Source: Shewanella decolorationis S12
Lineage (GTDB): Bacteria; Pseudomonadota; Gammaproteobacteria; Enterobacterales; Shewanellaceae
Length of the DNA stretch: 64,000 nucleotides
Direction: 5' to 3'
NCBI RefSeq assembly: GCF_000485795.1
Contig: NZ_AXZL01000068.1
Span: 1 to 64,000, forward strand
The stretch's first letter is position 1, and each line of letters opens with the position of its first letter. Shown one piece after another: positions 43,509 through 54,988 of the stretch. Position numbers and translations under genes: made by a program. The notes beneath the pieces are model-generated. The model saw nothing but the letters and a program-made list of their open reading frames with translations, was not told where the DNA came from and ran no database searches.

Positions 43509-45437
43509 ATGTCAACAAATCGCGGTCTAATTGTCGGAACGATGGATCTACCCGATGGTTTGCATTTGTCTTGGGCACAACTCGATAAAGAGTTTCGTGT
43601 TCAAAAAATGAGTCAAGCCTTTTATGAGCGCTGTAACCGCTCAGCAGCGCAAATCATTAATAAACCCATTTGTCAGTTATTCAGTGCTTTTGACACTGAT
43701 TTATGTGCCGATATTGAGCATCGTAGCGATGGCTATATCGGTTTCCAGTTACAGGACAATAATGGTACGAATGTGCATTTTGCTTTGCATGCAGTCCCAG
43801 AAGATGGATGGTACTTGATCTTATCTGAGATTAATTTTGAAGATCCCAAAATTAAAGAGTTGCATGTAGATTATCGCCGAGCAATCCAAGCGAGCGACGT
43901 TTGGTTACAGCATATTGAAGAAGTCATAAGGTCTTCTCCAGAGGATGTTTTCCGCGTTGCTGTAGCCAAATATGTTGCACTCAGTAGTAGTCGGCATGGA
44001 TTTATTCTTTTACATAACGAAAAATCGAAATTACTTACCTTGGCGGCTAGAACCCAATATCCCCAGTCTAAGATTGGCCTCCAAGACATAGTCGAAGAAG
44101 AAACCCAAGCTCCTGAAACTGAAAGTCTTGTTTGGCTTGAATGCGCTCAAAACTTTAAGCCTATCATTAAAAATAGCCTAGGTAAGCCAGCGGGTACCGA
44201 GCGAGTATTCGATAAATTACTGCTTGATGAACGCTATTTAGCGGTACCCATTTTATTTCGAAATCGGTTGATGGGAATTATTTGCGTCGTTGGTCGAAGT
44301 GACCCCTACAGTCGTCAAGATGCCCGCTCATTGCTCACTTTTGCGAGTATTTTATGGCCCTCGATTGAGCTTCCACGAAGTTTAAGGGCGGTGTCTCGTC
44401 AGTCCAAAATCATCAAGGCGCAAAAGGAACAATTATCCCAATCGTTAACCCAGCTTATCAGCGCCATTTCCGAGGCATTAGAACTTAAAGATGCTTATAC
44501 CGCGGGGCATCAAAAGTCGGTAGCCCAATTAAGTTATCTAATAGGTGAAAAACTCGGACTTGAACCGCAGCGTTTAGAGGGGCTAAAAATCGGTGCACTG
44601 GTGCATGACATAGGTAAACTTGCAATACCATCGCAGATATTGACTAAGCCTTCAAAACTATCCAAAGAAGAATACGCTTTAATTCAAACTCATCCACAGC
44701 ATGGAGCAGAAATAGTAGAGGATGTCGAATTTCCTTGGCCCATAAAACAGATGATATTACAGCATCATGAGCGGCTTGATGGATCGGGTTACCCATTGGG
44801 ATTGAAGGATAAAGCGATTCTTTATGAGGCTAAAATTATTGCCGTTGCCGATGTGGCTGATTCAATCCTATCACATCGACCTTATCGTCCGTCATTGGGA
44901 TTGGCGAAGATGACAGAAGTGCTGCGGACGGGTAAAGGGACCTTATTTGATCCTGACATAGTTGAAACCTGTTTAGAGGTACTTATTAACCGTGAAATTA
45001 GTATTAGCGATCATATAGGTTCTGCCGCGCTAGACCCGGTAGTGACAGTCACTTTAGACCATGAGTTAGCCGACATTAAACGACTACTGACTCACGCCCA
45101 TGCTAAAGTGGCAGTTGTGCAGGATGAAGAACATCACCTCATTGGCGTTATCACCCTAAGATTATTGGACTATTGGCTCAGCCCTCTCATTGGCAGTGCA
45201 GCCGAGCGAGAACAGGATAGGGCTTTTTTGCGTAAAAAAGCCCATCAAATCATGGAGCATTCTGTTCCTTTAATTAGTGATGTGGCGACTTCAGAAGATG
45301 CGTTGCAGCAGCTTAATGAGTCTGACTCTGAGTTTTTGGTGGTTGTGAATAAGGCGCAACATGCAATAGGCGTAATTGGCTGGCGTGCAATAGCGATGGC
45401 GAATAAGTTAAGGCAGGATGTAGAGCGTTTAATTTAA
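43509..45437 (+). CDS. Signalling protein: GAF, HD-GYP phosphodiesterase and paired CBS domains
   Basis: 642 residues, no membrane segment. PAS/GAF-like sensor regions occupy about 20-290. The HD-GYP domain (about 310-490) keeps HDIGK (His366-Asp367) and HHERLDGSGYP (His419-420; GYP at 427-429), so c-di-GMP hydrolysis is expected. C-terminal CBS pair (about 500-640) probably binds an adenine nucleotide or SAM. The combination would link energy or redox status to c-di-GMP turnover. Single gene with its own terminator. Confidence 0.88.
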   Translation: MSTNRGLIVGTMDLPDGLHLSWAQLDKEFRVQKMSQAFYERCNRSAAQIINKPICQLFSAFDTDLCADIEHRSDGYIGFQLQDNNGTNVHFALHAVPEDGWYLILSEINFEDPKIKELHVDYRRAIQASDVWLQHIEEVIRSSPEDVFRVAVAKYVALSSSRHGFILLHNEKSKLLTLAARTQYPQSKIGLQDIVEEETQAPETESLVWLECAQNFKPIIKNSLGKPAGTERVFDKLLLDERYLAVPILFRNRLMGIICVVGRSDPYSRQDARSLLTFASILWPSIELPRSLRAVSRQSKIIKAQKEQLSQSLTQLISAISEALELKDAYTAGHQKSVAQLSYLIGEKLGLEPQRLEGLKIGALVHDIGKLAIPSQILTKPSKLSKEEYALIQTHPQHGAEIVEDVEFPWPIKQMILQHHERLDGSGYPLGLKDKAILYEAKIIAVADVADSILSHRPYRPSLGLAKMTEVLRTGKGTLFDPDIVETCLEVLINREISISDHIGSAALDPVVTVTLDHELADIKRLLTHAHAKVAVVQDEEHHLIGVITLRLLDYWLSPLIGSAAEREQDRAFLRKKAHQIMEHSVPLISDVATSEDALQQLNESDSEFLVVVNKAQHAIGVIGWRAIAMANKLRQDVERLI

Positions 45438-45453
45438 CGGAATTTGGTTGATA

Positions 45454-45482
45454 AAAATGCCAAGCAGCTTGCTTGGCATTTT
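45454..45482. terminator. Bidirectional terminator
   Basis: Twelve-base perfect arms (45454-45465, 45471-45482) with A run left and T run right, between the convergent HD-GYP and dapD genes. Confidence 0.9.
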
Positions 45483-45507
45483 GTTATCCCGCTATGTAGC
45501 GAAACGC

Positions 45508-46332
45508 TTAATCGACGATACGTAACAGTTCGTTGATACCCACTTTACCGCGGGTTTTTGCGTCCACTTTTTTCACAATGATGGCAGCGTATAGGCTGTA
45601 TCTACCGCAAGCCGATGGCAGGTTACCCGATACCACGACTGAGCCAGCTGGTACACGGCCGTAGTGGATTTCGCCCGTTTCACGGTCATAAATACGGGTG
45701 CTTTGGCCGATATAAACGCCCATTGAAATCACTGAGCCTTCTTCAACCACGACGCCTTCAACGATTTCTGAGCGTGCGCCGATAAAGCAGTTGTCTTCAA
45801 TAATGGTAGGGCCCGCTTGCAGCGGCTCGAGTACGCCACCGATGCCCACACCACCGGATAAGTGCACGTTTTTACCGATTTGCGCACATGAGCCAACGGT
45901 TGCCCAAGTGTCAACCATAGTGCCTTCGTCAACGTAGGCGCCAAGGTTCACGTAAGAAGGCATTAACACAGTGTTTTTACCGATAAAAGAGCCTTTACGT
46001 ACGGTTGCCGATGGCACCACACGTATAGCTTCGGCTTTAAAGCGGGCTTCGTCATATTCGGCGAACTTTAACGGTACTTTATCGAAATATTTGGTTTCGG
46101 CACCATCGATAACCGCGTTATCGAAAATACGGAATGACAGTAATACCGCCTTCTTCAACCATTGATGTACATGCCATTGGCCATCGATTTTCTCGGCGAC
46201 GCGCAGTTCACCTTTATCGAGCATATTGATGACATTTAGCACATCGTTACGCACGCTTGCGTCAACAGTGCTTGGTGTGATGTCGGCACGCGCTTCAAAT
46301 GCGGCCTCAATACGTTGGCGTAAAGCCTCCAT
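45508..46332 (-). CDS. dapD: 2,3,4,5-tetrahydropyridine-2,6-dicarboxylate N-succinyltransferase DapD
   Basis: 274 residues, the usual length. Left-handed beta-helix repeats ([40 protein letters not shown]) span about 110-235. Transfers succinyl-CoA to tetrahydrodipicolinate in lysine and diaminopimelate synthesis. It follows glnD by 18 bases and is probably co-transcribed. Confidence 0.97.
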   Translation of the reverse strand: MEALRQRIEAAFEARADITPSTVDASVRNDVLNVINMLDKGELRVAEKIDGQWHVHQWLKKAVLLSFRIFDNAVIDGAETKYFDKVPLKFAEYDEARFKAEAIRVVPSATVRKGSFIGKNTVLMPSYVNLGAYVDEGTMVDTWATVGSCAQIGKNVHLSGGVGIGGVLEPLQAGPTIIEDNCFIGARSEIVEGVVVEEGSVISMGVYIGQSTRIYDRETGEIHYGRVPAGSVVVSGNLPSACGRYSLYAAIIVKKVDAKTRGKVGINELLRIVD

Positions 46333-46350
46333 TTACTTCTCCCGTTTTGG

Positions 46351-48936
46351 TTAATTGGTTGACTCTGTGTTGATGGCGCTCAGCGCGCTAATCAAGGCTT
46401 CCTTGAGCGTATTCTCTTGGGTTTCATTGAGTTGCAAGCCATCATTGGTTTGCAAAATAAAAAAGTCTTCGGCTCGCTCGCCAATGGTGGTGATCTTGGC
46501 GGCCAGCAAGGTGGTGTTGCAGCGATAAAAAATATCGCCCACTTTAGCTAATAATCCCGGCGTATCCAAGGCGATGAGTTCCATCATACTTGTACCATGA
46601 CGGTGACTCTCAAGGAAACTCACCTGAGTGGGAACATTAAAAGGTTTCATCTTGCGTGACAGCTTTCTAAAGCGCGGCAGCTTAGGATTATCGCTTGCAA
46701 GCGCCTTTTCAAGGGCCTTACGGATACTCTGAATACGTGAGAGCTGGCTCACGGGGGCGCCGTCTTGCTCGAGGATAACGAAGGTGTCGAGGGCGTAATT
46801 ATCCTTCGATGTCATAACGTTAGCGTCGTGGACGTTGATGTTTTTATTATCGAGCACCGCCATCACAGTCGCGAATAGCTTAGGTCTATCCTGACAGTAG
46901 ACAAAGAGTTCAGTGCCGCCGCGCGTCGTGTGCTTAGACACTAGCACTAGCGGCTCGTCCAACTGTTTATGCTTAAGGATGGCTTCGGCATGCCAAGCAA
47001 CCTGATTCGGCTGGTGTCGCAAAAAGTAGTCGGCCTTAAAGCGTTGCCAGAGAGTATCTAAGTCTTTTTCTTTTATGCCGCGCCGTAGTAATTCTTTTTT
47101 AGCCTTGGCTTGATATTCCCGCACCCGTGCGCGAATATCGACGGGTTTTTCTTTGCCGCGCGCGAGCACCCTTTGGGTGGAAAAATATAAGTCGCGTAGC
47201 AGTGAGCCCTTCCAGTTGTTCCAGGTCTTCTCGTTGGTGGCGCAGATATCAGCGACGGTTAAGCAGTATAAATAACTTAAATGCACCGCATCGCGTACTT
47301 TGCTGGCGAAGTCGGCCACCACATCGGGATCGGAAATATCGCGGCGCTGGGCAGTTACCGACATCACTAAGTGATTTTCGACTAACCAAGCGACTAAGCG
47401 GCCATCATGGTCGTTCAAGCCATGGAGCTTACAGAAGGCGAGGGCATCGCTTGAGCCAAGCTTGCTGTGATCGCCGCCGCGTCCCTTAGCGATATCATGG
47501 AAAATTGCGCCGAGAACTAACAAACCTTTTTTCGGCAACTGATTGATAAGCACTGAGCCTAAAGGAAACTCTTCCTTCTGCTCAGGCTGAGAGAAGCGCT
47601 CGATATTGAGCAGCAATCTGTGGGTGTGTTCATCTACCGTGTAGGCGTGGAACAGGTCAAACTGCATTTGGCCTTCGATATTGCGCCATGCGGGCAAATA
47701 GGCCGACAGCACCCCGTGTTTGTGCATCAGCGATAAGGCCGCGATGCCACGAGGATGTTTTAAAATTTCCATAAAGGCTTGGCGGCACTGCGGATTTTCC
47801 TGCAAGGGTTGCAGCTGTGCCCGGCGTGCGCGCCTTAGCGATCTTAGTGTCGGCGCATAAATGCCTTTGATATTGGAGTTTTTAGCGACATGGACAAAGA
47901 GGCGTACAATTTCTTCGCCGCTATCGAATAAATCGTCCCTTAAGGCCTCGATAAAAGCACCGCGGCGTTGATAGTTATTGTCAATCGCTTGAATCTCTAA
48001 GGCCTTGGTTTGGCCCAGTGTCGCCCGCTTAAACAGCTGCAACAGCATTTCGTTCAGCTCCATCACGCGGCGCACCGTGCGATAGTAGCGTTTCATCATC
48101 TGCTCAACGGCGAGTTGGGTGGCGTCTTCATAACCCATGAGCTCGGCCACTTGGCGTTGGACATCGAACAGCAGACGATTTTCATCTCGACCGACCGCCA
48201 TATGCAGGGCAAAGCGCAGCTTCCACAGAAAATGCTGACATTCGAGCAGTTCTTCCAATTCGGCGGGTTCTAAAAACTCGTATTGAACCAGTTCTTCTAG
48301 GCGTGAGGCGCCAAAGTGGCGCATAGCAACCCAGGCGATGGTTTGAATGTCCCTCAGGCCGCCGGGGCAACTCTTGATATTGGGCTCAAGGTCAAAGGCG
48401 CTCGCCTTGGCATGGCGGGCCGTTTGTTCATCACGTTTGGCGATAAAGAACTGGCTCGACGTCCAAAAGTCGCTCTGACGGATGGCATCATAGAGTTGAT
48501 CAAACAGGAATTCCGGGCCAGAGAGCAACCGAGCCTCGAGCAGGTTAGTGGCGATGGTGATGTCTTCTCGACCCAGATTTAGAGTATCGCTGAGGGTGCG
48601 AACACTGTGGCCAATCTCAAGGCTGGCGTCCCATAAAAAGGCGATAAATTCGCTGAGCGCGGTTTCGGCCGCCTTTGATAACTCACCTTCGAACAGGAAT
48701 AATAAATCGACATCCGAGTGTGGATGTAACTCGCCGCGACCATAGCCGCCAACGGCAATCAGGGCGATGGGATATTGGTCCAGACCGTGCTGTTGCCAGG
48801 CCTGTTTGACGAGGGAATCGACGAACTGACAGCGCTGCGTCACTAGCTCTTCAATCGGTTTTTTTGCTTTGAATCTTGCTAAAAGCGTTTGATTCTGTTC
48901 GATTAATGATTGTTTAGCTAGCAGAGCTGTATTCAT
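46351..48936 (-). CDS. glnD: Bifunctional uridylyltransferase/uridylyl-removing enzyme GlnD
   Basis: 861 residues. Nucleotidyltransferase at about 60-200 ([19 protein letters not shown]), HD domain at about 430-600 ([13 protein letters not shown]), and two ACT domains at the C-terminus (about 680-860). It adds and removes UMP on PII proteins in response to glutamine. Full length. Between map and dapD, all minus strand. Confidence 0.97.
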   Translation of the reverse strand: MNTALLAKQSLIEQNQTLLARFKAKKPIEELVTQRCQFVDSLVKQAWQQHGLDQYPIALIAVGGYGRGELHPHSDVDLLFLFEGELSKAAETALSEFIAFLWDASLEIGHSVRTLSDTLNLGREDITIATNLLEARLLSGPEFLFDQLYDAIRQSDFWTSSQFFIAKRDEQTARHAKASAFDLEPNIKSCPGGLRDIQTIAWVAMRHFGASRLEELVQYEFLEPAELEELLECQHFLWKLRFALHMAVGRDENRLLFDVQRQVAELMGYEDATQLAVEQMMKRYYRTVRRVMELNEMLLQLFKRATLGQTKALEIQAIDNNYQRRGAFIEALRDDLFDSGEEIVRLFVHVAKNSNIKGIYAPTLRSLRRARRAQLQPLQENPQCRQAFMEILKHPRGIAALSLMHKHGVLSAYLPAWRNIEGQMQFDLFHAYTVDEHTHRLLLNIERFSQPEQKEEFPLGSVLINQLPKKGLLVLGAIFHDIAKGRGGDHSKLGSSDALAFCKLHGLNDHDGRLVAWLVENHLVMSVTAQRRDISDPDVVADFASKVRDAVHLSYLYCLTVADICATNEKTWNNWKGSLLRDLYFSTQRVLARGKEKPVDIRARVREYQAKAKKELLRRGIKEKDLDTLWQRFKADYFLRHQPNQVAWHAEAILKHKQLDEPLVLVSKHTTRGGTELFVYCQDRPKLFATVMAVLDNKNINVHDANVMTSKDNYALDTFVILEQDGAPVSQLSRIQSIRKALEKALASDNPKLPRFRKLSRKMKPFNVPTQVSFLESHRHGTSMMELIALDTPGLLAKVGDIFYRCNTTLLAAKITTIGERAEDFFILQTNDGLQLNETQENTLKEALISALSAINTESTN

Positions 48937-49004
48937 CGAGTCCCTTGTTTGGATGAGTTAGGTGTTCAGTAATCCTCTGAGTCCTAACGTACTAAGTATG
49001 TCGC

Positions 49005-49802
49005 TTAGTGATTAATGATTCGCGGGAAGTCTTCCTCATCACGCAGAGTCAGGACTTCTACACCGGTTTCAGTCACTAATAATGTGTGTTCCCATTGGGC
49101 TGAATTTTTACCATCTGAGGTGGTTACAGTCCAATTATCATTGCGGTCTAACACTGTGGTGTGGCGACCAGCGTTGATCATCGGCTCAATGGTAAAACAC
49201 ATGCCTGGGCGTAAAATGGTGTTATCGCCATTACGGTAGTGCATAACCTGCGGCTCTTCATGGAAACCAGCACCAATACCGTGACCACAATAATCTTGCA
49301 CGATGGAATATTTCTCAAGACCTGTTTTGCTGGCTTTGATGAATTTTTCGATAGTATTGCCGATTTCTCCCAGTTTTAACCCCGGGCGAACCTTACGAAT
49401 GGCGAGGTATAAACTCTCTTGCGCGATGCGGCACAGGCGCTTGTCCTTAGGGCTGACTTCACCGATTAAGAACATTTTAGAGGTATCGCCGTGGTAACCG
49501 TCTTTGATGACTGTGATATCGATATTGAGAATATCGCCATCCTTGAGAACGCGGTCGCTAGGAATACCATGGCAAATCACGTTGTTTAGCGAAGTACAAA
49601 TCGACTTAGGAAAACCATGGTAGTTGAGCGGGGCAGAAATCGCCCCTTGCTCTTCGGTATATTTGGCGCAGATATCGTTGAGTTCATTAGTGCTCACGCC
49701 GGCCTTAACATAGGGGGCGATCATTTCTAATACTTGTGCGGCCAGCTTACCCGCTGCGCGCATTTTCTCGATTTCTTCTGCTGTCTTAATGACTATACTC
49801 AT
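49005..49802 (-). CDS. map: Methionine aminopeptidase, type I
   Basis: 265 residues. Metal ligands appear in DITVIKDGYHGDTSKMF, GHGIGAGFHEEP, FTIEPM and QWEHTLLV. Removes N-terminal methionine from nascent proteins. Divergent from rpsB, as in many gammaproteobacteria; 68 bases separate it from glnD. Confidence 0.96.
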   Translation of the reverse strand: MSIVIKTAEEIEKMRAAGKLAAQVLEMIAPYVKAGVSTNELNDICAKYTEEQGAISAPLNYHGFPKSICTSLNNVICHGIPSDRVLKDGDILNIDITVIKDGYHGDTSKMFLIGEVSPKDKRLCRIAQESLYLAIRKVRPGLKLGEIGNTIEKFIKASKTGLEKYSIVQDYCGHGIGAGFHEEPQVMHYRNGDNTILRPGMCFTIEPMINAGRHTTVLDRNDNWTVTTSDGKNSAQWEHTLLVTETGVEVLTLRDEEDFPRIINH

Positions 49803-50110
49803 TGCGTTTTCTCTTGTGTCTTCGATGTCTATTGGCGCTATCTACCCGATGCAAAAATTTGTGCTTTAGGGCTATTTATGGTATAAAGCGCGCCGTTATG
49901 TTTAAGTCTTGCAGGTTGTTTAAGGTTAGCTTTTGCTTATCTTAACCCAAGGCAAGACTAAAGATGGCGGCCATTATACATGGCAATTTATCTAAATACT
50001 AAATCACACACGTGTCGACACATTCTTCGGGGTGCCCTCAGCTGTTAACTGCGGGGTCGAAGACATGGGATACGTGGAGGTCTAACCCCCTAAATTTTAA
50101 GGTAATAGAA
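49803..50110. promoter_or_regulatory. map/rpsB divergent region with rpsB leader
   Basis: 308 bases. About 50010-50090 has the sequence character of the conserved gammaproteobacterial rpsB 5' leader (GGGGTGCCC, GGGATACGTGGAGG), where ribosomal protein S2 binds its own mRNA and represses rpsB-tsf. A TATACA element near 49976 is a plausible -10 for rpsB. Confidence 0.6.
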
Positions 50111-50839
50111 ATGACTACAGTTTCAATGCGCGATATGCTCCAGGCCGGTGTCCACTTCGGTCACCAAACCCGTTACTGGAACCCAAAAATGAAGCCATTC
50201 ATTTTCGGTGCTCGCAACGGCGTTCACATCATCAACCTAGAGCATACTGTGCCAATGTTCAATGAAGCACTGGCTTTCATCAGCAACGTTGCTTCAAAGA
50301 AAGGTAAAGTATTATTCGTTGGTACTAAACGTGCTGCTGGCGAAGCGATCAAAGAAGCTGCTATTTCTTGCGATCAGTACTACGTTGATCACCGCTGGTT
50401 AGGCGGTATGCTGACTAACTGGAAAACCGTTCGTCAGTCAATCAAGCGTCTGAAAGAACTGGAAAGCCAATCAGTAGACGGTACTTTCGACAAGCTGACC
50501 AAGAAAGAAGCGCTGATGCGTACTCGTGAGCTTGAAAAGCTGGAAAAATCTTTAGGCGGTATTAAGAACATGGGCGGCCTGCCAGACGTATTATTCGTTA
50601 TCGGCGCTGACCACGAGCATATCGCTATTAAAGAAGCTAACAACCTGGGTATCCCTGTTGTTGCAGTTGTTGATACTAACTCTGCTCCAGACGGTGTTAA
50701 CTACATCGTTCCTGGTAACGACGACGCAATGCGCGCTATTCGCCTGTACACTACTTCTGTTGCTGCAGCCGCTAACGCTGGCCGTGGTCAAGATTTAGCT
50801 GTTCAAGCTGAGCAAGACGGTTTCGTAGAAGCCGAATAA
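50111..50839 (+). CDS. rpsB: Ribosomal protein S2
   Basis: 242 residues from the ATG at 50111 ([10 protein letters not shown]); the frame extends upstream through the leader but is not translated there. Strong codon bias, as expected for a highly expressed gene. Small-subunit protein. Confidence 0.98.
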   Translation: MTTVSMRDMLQAGVHFGHQTRYWNPKMKPFIFGARNGVHIINLEHTVPMFNEALAFISNVASKKGKVLFVGTKRAAGEAIKEAAISCDQYYVDHRWLGGMLTNWKTVRQSIKRLKELESQSVDGTFDKLTKKEALMRTRELEKLEKSLGGIKNMGGLPDVLFVIGADHEHIAIKEANNLGIPVVAVVDTNSAPDGVNYIVPGNDDAMRAIRLYTTSVAAAANAGRGQDLAVQAEQDGFVEAE

Positions 50840-50870
50840 TAATAAGGCGGGATGAGTTTCATCACCCTTA

Positions 50871-50920
50871 TTAACCAAGATTTTGATTGGTTAACAGGGG
50901 CCATTCGGCCCCTGTTTTAT
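50871..50920 (+). terminator. rpsB-tsf intergenic hairpins (attenuator)
   Basis: A stem at 50871-50878/50887-50894 is followed by a GC-rich stem with a T run (50893-50902/50907-50916). The stems share two bases, so they could compete. E. coli has a similar partial terminator here that lowers tsf transcription. Confidence 0.65.
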
Positions 50921-50958
50921 ATCTGCAAATTAGTCGAATTTTTAGAGAGGATTTAACA

Positions 50959-51810
50959 ATGGCAATTTCTGCTGCCCAAGTTAAAGAACTGCGCGAGCGT
51001 ACTGGCGCAGGCATGATGGATTGTAAAAAAGCGTTAGAAGAAACCAACGGCGACATGGAGTTAGCAATTGACAACATGCGTAAGTCTGGTGCTGCTAAAG
51101 CTGCTAAGAAAGCAGGTAACATCGCTGCTGACGGTACTATCCTGATCAAAAACGGTGAAGGTTTCGCAGTACTGTTAGAAGTAAACTGCCAAACTGACTT
51201 CGTTGCTAAAGATGCGAACTTCTTAGGTTTTGCTAACGCTGTTTTAGACGTTGCTGCAGCGTCTAAAGTGTCTTTAGAAGACTTAAAAGCCCAATTCGAA
51301 GAAGCCCGTGTTGCTCTGGTTGCAAAAATCGGTGAAAACATCAACGTTCGTCGCGTTGAGTACATCGACGGCACTCAATTAGCTTCTTACCGTCACGGTG
51401 AGCGTATTGGTGTTGTAGTAACGGGTGAAGCGGATGAGGAAACTCTGAAGCACCTAGCAATGCACGTTGCTGCTTCTAAGCCTGAATACGTTAACCCAGA
51501 AGACGTTCCAGCTGACGTAGTCGCTCGTGAACAAGCTCTGCAAATCGAAATCTCTATGAATGAAGGCAAGCCTGCTGAAATCGCAGAGAAAATGGTTGTT
51601 GGTCGTATGAAGAAGTTCACCGGTGAGATCTCTCTGACTGGTCAAGCTTACATCATGGAACCAAAGAAAACTGTTGGCGAATTCTTGAAAGAGAAAGGCG
51701 CTAAAGTCACTAACTTCATTCGTTTAGAAGTGGGTGAAGGTATTGAGAAGAAAGAAGAAGATTTCGCAGCTGAAGTTGCTGCTCAAATCGCCGCTTCTAA
51801 AAAGGCTTAA
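50959..51810 (+). CDS. tsf: Elongation factor Ts
   Basis: 283 residues from the ATG at 50959 behind AGAGGA. N-terminal UBA-like helix ([19 protein letters not shown]) and the TDFVAKD motif that contacts EF-Tu. Exchanges GDP on EF-Tu. Strong codon bias. Ends before a terminator. Confidence 0.98.
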   Translation: MAISAAQVKELRERTGAGMMDCKKALEETNGDMELAIDNMRKSGAAKAAKKAGNIAADGTILIKNGEGFAVLLEVNCQTDFVAKDANFLGFANAVLDVAAASKVSLEDLKAQFEEARVALVAKIGENINVRRVEYIDGTQLASYRHGERIGVVVTGEADEETLKHLAMHVAASKPEYVNPEDVPADVVAREQALQIEISMNEGKPAEIAEKMVVGRMKKFTGEISLTGQAYIMEPKKTVGEFLKEKGAKVTNFIRLEVGEGIEKKEEDFAAEVAAQIAASKKA

Positions 51811-51830
51811 TCGCCAACGCTAAATACCCC

Positions 51831-51858
51831 CAAGACCGCAGCAATGGCTGCGGTCTTG
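51831..51858 (+). terminator. Terminator between tsf and pyrH
   Basis: Perfect 12-base arms (51831-51842, 51847-51858) with an AATG loop, only a short T run. Probably partial. Confidence 0.7.
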
Positions 51859-51880
51859 TTATGACCAGGATATAAAAATT

Positions 51881-52609
51881 ATGAGCACCAATCCAAAACC
51901 TGCATTTAGACGCATTCTTCTAAAATTAAGTGGCGAAGCACTGATGGGCGACGAAGGCTTCGGCATCGACCCTAAAGTGTTAGATCGCATGGCTCAAGAA
52001 GTGAAAGAGCTGGTAGAGTTAGGCATTCAGGTGGGTGTGGTCATTGGTGGTGGTAATCTATTTCGCGGTGAAGGCCTAGCAAAAGCTGGCATGAACCGTG
52101 TGGTGGGCGATCACATGGGTATGCTGGCAACGGTTATGAACGGCTTGGCCATGCGTGATGCCCTGCACCGTGCCTATGTTAATGCTCGTCTGATGTCGGC
52201 AATCCCGTTAAAAGGGGTGTGTGACGACTACAATTGGGCTGAGGCTATCAGCTTATTAAAATCAGGCCGTGTAGTGATTTTTGCTGCGGGTACTGGTAAC
52301 CCATTCTGCACTACCGATTCTGCTGCTTGCTTACGCGGCATTGAAATCGAAGCAGAAGTCGTGCTAAAAGGCACTAAAGTTGACGGCGTTTATTCTGACG
52401 ACCCGATGAAAAATCCAGAAGCCGTGAAGTACGATGAATTATCGTACACTGAAGTACTGGACAAAGAATTAAAAGTAATGGACTTAGCAGCCTTTACGAT
52501 GGCGCGTGATCATGACATGCCAATCCTAGTATTCAACATGAACAAACCTGGTGCACTGCGCCGTGTGGTCATGGGTGAAGAAGAAGGCACATTGATCAAA
52601 GCGAAATAA
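51881..52609 (+). CDS. pyrH: UMP kinase PyrH
   Basis: 242 residues. Amino-acid-kinase fold with [10 protein letters not shown] and [10 protein letters not shown]. Phosphorylates UMP to UDP; hexameric and GTP-activated in the family. AGGA site before the ATG. Confidence 0.97.
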   Translation: MSTNPKPAFRRILLKLSGEALMGDEGFGIDPKVLDRMAQEVKELVELGIQVGVVIGGGNLFRGEGLAKAGMNRVVGDHMGMLATVMNGLAMRDALHRAYVNARLMSAIPLKGVCDDYNWAEAISLLKSGRVVIFAAGTGNPFCTTDSAACLRGIEIEAEVVLKGTKVDGVYSDDPMKNPEAVKYDELSYTEVLDKELKVMDLAAFTMARDHDMPILVFNMNKPGALRRVVMGEEEGTLIKAK

Positions 52610-52638
52610 GTTTTTAATGACCAAGAAGGACATTTAAC

Positions 52639-53196
52639 GTGATTGCAGATATTAAAAAAGATGCTCAAGAGCGCATGGGTAAATGCGTAGAAGCGACTAA
52701 GAACCAAATGGCGAAAGTACGTACTGGTCGTGCACACCCAAGCTTACTGGACTCTATCCAAGTGTCTTACTACGGCACTATGACTCCACTCAATCAAGTG
52801 GCAAACGTGGGTGTTGAAGATGCACGCACCCTGTCTGTGACAGTGTTTGATCGCAGTGCAATCCAAGCGGTTGAGAAAGCGATCATGAGCTCAGACCTTG
52901 GCTTAAACCCAATGTCAGCGGGCGCAACTTTACGTATTCCATTACCTGCACTGACTGAAGAACGTCGTAAAGACTTCATCAAGGTAGTTCGTGCAGAAGC
53001 CGAAGGCGGCCGTGTGGCGATTCGTAACGTACGTCGTGACGCGATTTCTGAAGTGAAGAAGCTCGAAAAAGCCAAAGAATGTACTGAAGATGATGTTCGC
53101 CGCTTTGAAGACGAAGTGCAAAAGTTCACCGATGCTCACATTAAGAAGGTCGATGAGATTTTAGCGGCCAAAGAAATTGAGTTGATGGAAGTCTAA
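52639..53196 (+). CDS. frr: Ribosome recycling factor
   Basis: 185 residues from a GTG at 52639 behind AAGGA. Contains the family motif [12 protein letters not shown] and the C-terminal coiled helices. Splits post-termination ribosomes with EF-G. Terminator at 53224-53252. Confidence 0.97.
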   Translation: MIADIKKDAQERMGKCVEATKNQMAKVRTGRAHPSLLDSIQVSYYGTMTPLNQVANVGVEDARTLSVTVFDRSAIQAVEKAIMSSDLGLNPMSAGATLRIPLPALTEERRKDFIKVVRAEAEGGRVAIRNVRRDAISEVKKLEKAKECTEDDVRRFEDEVQKFTDAHIKKVDEILAAKEIELMEV

Positions 53197-53223
53197 TCTC
53201 AGGCGCTATAAGCTAGAGTTGCT

Positions 53224-53252
53224 ACGCCGTGTAGGGGTATACTACACGGCGT
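53224..53252 (+). terminator. Terminator after frr
   Basis: Perfect 11-base arms (53224-53234, 53242-53252), seven-base loop, T-rich tail. Confidence 0.8.
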
Positions 53253-53278
53253 TTGTCTATTTTAAAGGGTTGTAATAG

Positions 53279-54106
53279 ATGTCATCCACAGTGGAATTTG
53301 ATCCGCAATCTAGGTCGACTGAGCAGGATGCTTGTGCTCAGACAAGCTTACCGGAGGTATTACCCGAACTCGTTAAACAGTCATTACCTAAACATGTTGC
53401 GATTATTATGGATGGTAATGGACGTTGGGCCCAAACCCAGGGCAAACCACGAGTAATGGGGCATAAAGCCGGCGTAAAGGCGGTGAGACGTGCGGTGAGT
53501 GCGGCCAGTCAGTTAGGGATACAATCGCTGACGCTATTTGCGTTTTCCAGCGAGAATTGGCGTAGACCCGATAAAGAAGTCAGCTTGCTGATGGAATTGT
53601 TTTTTACCGTGTTACAACGGGAAATTAAGTTACTCGATAAGAACCAAGTCAGATTGAATATCATCGGCGATATCAGCCGTTTTTCTGCGCGTTTACAAAA
53701 ACAAATTCGTGCCGCAGAAGAAAAAACCGCAGGCAACAGTGGATTGATATTGAATGTAGCGGCTAATTACGGTGGCCGTTGGGACATACTGCAAGCTGCG
53801 CAAAAGTTAGCTGAAAAGGTGGAAAATGGCGAAATGAACAGCAGTCAGTTCACCGAAGAAGCCCTGAGTGAACATTTGTGCATGCAAAATCAGAGTGAAG
53901 TTGATTTAATGATCCGTACGGGTGGGGATTACCGGATCAGCAATTTTGTGCTCTGGCAGGCTGCCTATGCTGAATTGGTGTTTATGGACACCCTTTGGCC
54001 TGATTTCGATGAACAGGCTTTTCATGAAGCGATTGCCACTTTTGCCAGTCGCCAGCGCCGTTTTGGTTTGACCGGAAGTCAAATTGATGAGATGCGCGCA
54101 TTGTAA
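53279..54106 (+). CDS. uppS: Undecaprenyl diphosphate synthase UppS
   Basis: 275 residues. Catalytic Asp45 in [11 protein letters not shown]; later motifs [14 protein letters not shown] and [19 protein letters not shown]. The first ~35 residues are an extra acidic stretch, so the start is less certain; no strong ribosome site. Makes the C55 carrier for peptidoglycan and O-antigen. Confidence 0.95.
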   Translation: MSSTVEFDPQSRSTEQDACAQTSLPEVLPELVKQSLPKHVAIIMDGNGRWAQTQGKPRVMGHKAGVKAVRRAVSAASQLGIQSLTLFAFSSENWRRPDKEVSLLMELFFTVLQREIKLLDKNQVRLNIIGDISRFSARLQKQIRAAEEKTAGNSGLILNVAANYGGRWDILQAAQKLAEKVENGEMNSSQFTEEALSEHLCMQNQSEVDLMIRTGGDYRISNFVLWQAAYAELVFMDTLWPDFDEQAFHEAIATFASRQRRFGLTGSQIDEMRAL

Positions 54107-54126
54107 AACGTCATGAGGGATTTTTT

Positions 54127-54984
54127 TTGCTAAAACAACGTATAATAACAGCAATTTGGTTAATTCCATTAGTTTTGGGAGCGATCTTTTTACTCCCCGT
54201 AGAGTACTTTGCTTGGGCCCTAGTGGCCGTGTTTCTGATCGCCGCTAAGGAGTGGGGCAGGATCATCGATAGTCAATGTGATGTGACTCAATGGAGTTTT
54301 ACTTGCACCGTCGGTATTTTGCTTATCGCGTTGAATTTAATTGTTCCCGCCGACACCATTTGGCTTAGGGGACAAATTCATCCTATCTATCTTGCCGTGA
54401 TGGCCATCGGTGCACTGTGGTGGATAGTGTCGCTGCTGTTGGTGGTGACTTACCCTAAGAGCGCCAAACTCTGGCAAAAGAACCCCATGCTAAAGTCCAT
54501 GTTTGGACAACTCACCTTAGTGCCTTGTTTCGTGGCGCTGATTGCTCTCAAATCCATTAGCTCGCAAATATCGACTTACTATGGTGGGTCATTGGTATTA
54601 CTGGTGATGCTGATTGTTTGGGCGGCGGACTCGGGCGCGTATTTTGTCGGTAAAGCGGTCGGCAAGACCAAGCTGATGCCTGCGGTGAGCCCCGCAAAAA
54701 CCTTAGAAGGGTTACTGGGCGGCCTGATGACGACACTAATTGTGGTCGCTGGCGTGATGTATTTTTCGCCTGAGCAGGAATTAGGTTTAGTGGTCGCGGT
54801 CACCCTTTTTGTGGCGCTGATATCGGCGCTTGGCGATTTATCCGAGAGTATGTTTAAGCGTGCCGCCTGCATCAAAGACTCGGGCACCATTCTGCCTGGG
54901 CATGGTGGCGTTCTCGATCGCATCGACAGCCTCACTGCGGCCTTGCCGGTGTTTACCTTAATCTACATTGCATTCTGGATGTAA
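54127..54984 (+). CDS. cdsA: Phosphatidate cytidylyltransferase CdsA
   Basis: 285 residues, about eight membrane segments. Signature [21 protein letters not shown] near the C-terminus. Makes CDP-diacylglycerol from phosphatidate and CTP. Start is TTG, behind GAGGGA. The next gene begins 4 bases after the stop. Confidence 0.95.
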   Translation: MLKQRIITAIWLIPLVLGAIFLLPVEYFAWALVAVFLIAAKEWGRIIDSQCDVTQWSFTCTVGILLIALNLIVPADTIWLRGQIHPIYLAVMAIGALWWIVSLLLVVTYPKSAKLWQKNPMLKSMFGQLTLVPCFVALIALKSISSQISTYYGGSLVLLVMLIVWAADSGAYFVGKAVGKTKLMPAVSPAKTLEGLLGGLMTTLIVVAGVMYFSPEQELGLVVAVTLFVALISALGDLSESMFKRAACIKDSGTILPGHGGVLDRIDSLTAALPVFTLIYIAFWM

Positions 54985-54988
54985 CGCT

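Noticed and set aside
47127-47489. 120-codon frame opposite glnD
   Set aside because: Antisense shadow; no ribosome site and no domain, while glnD is intact across it.
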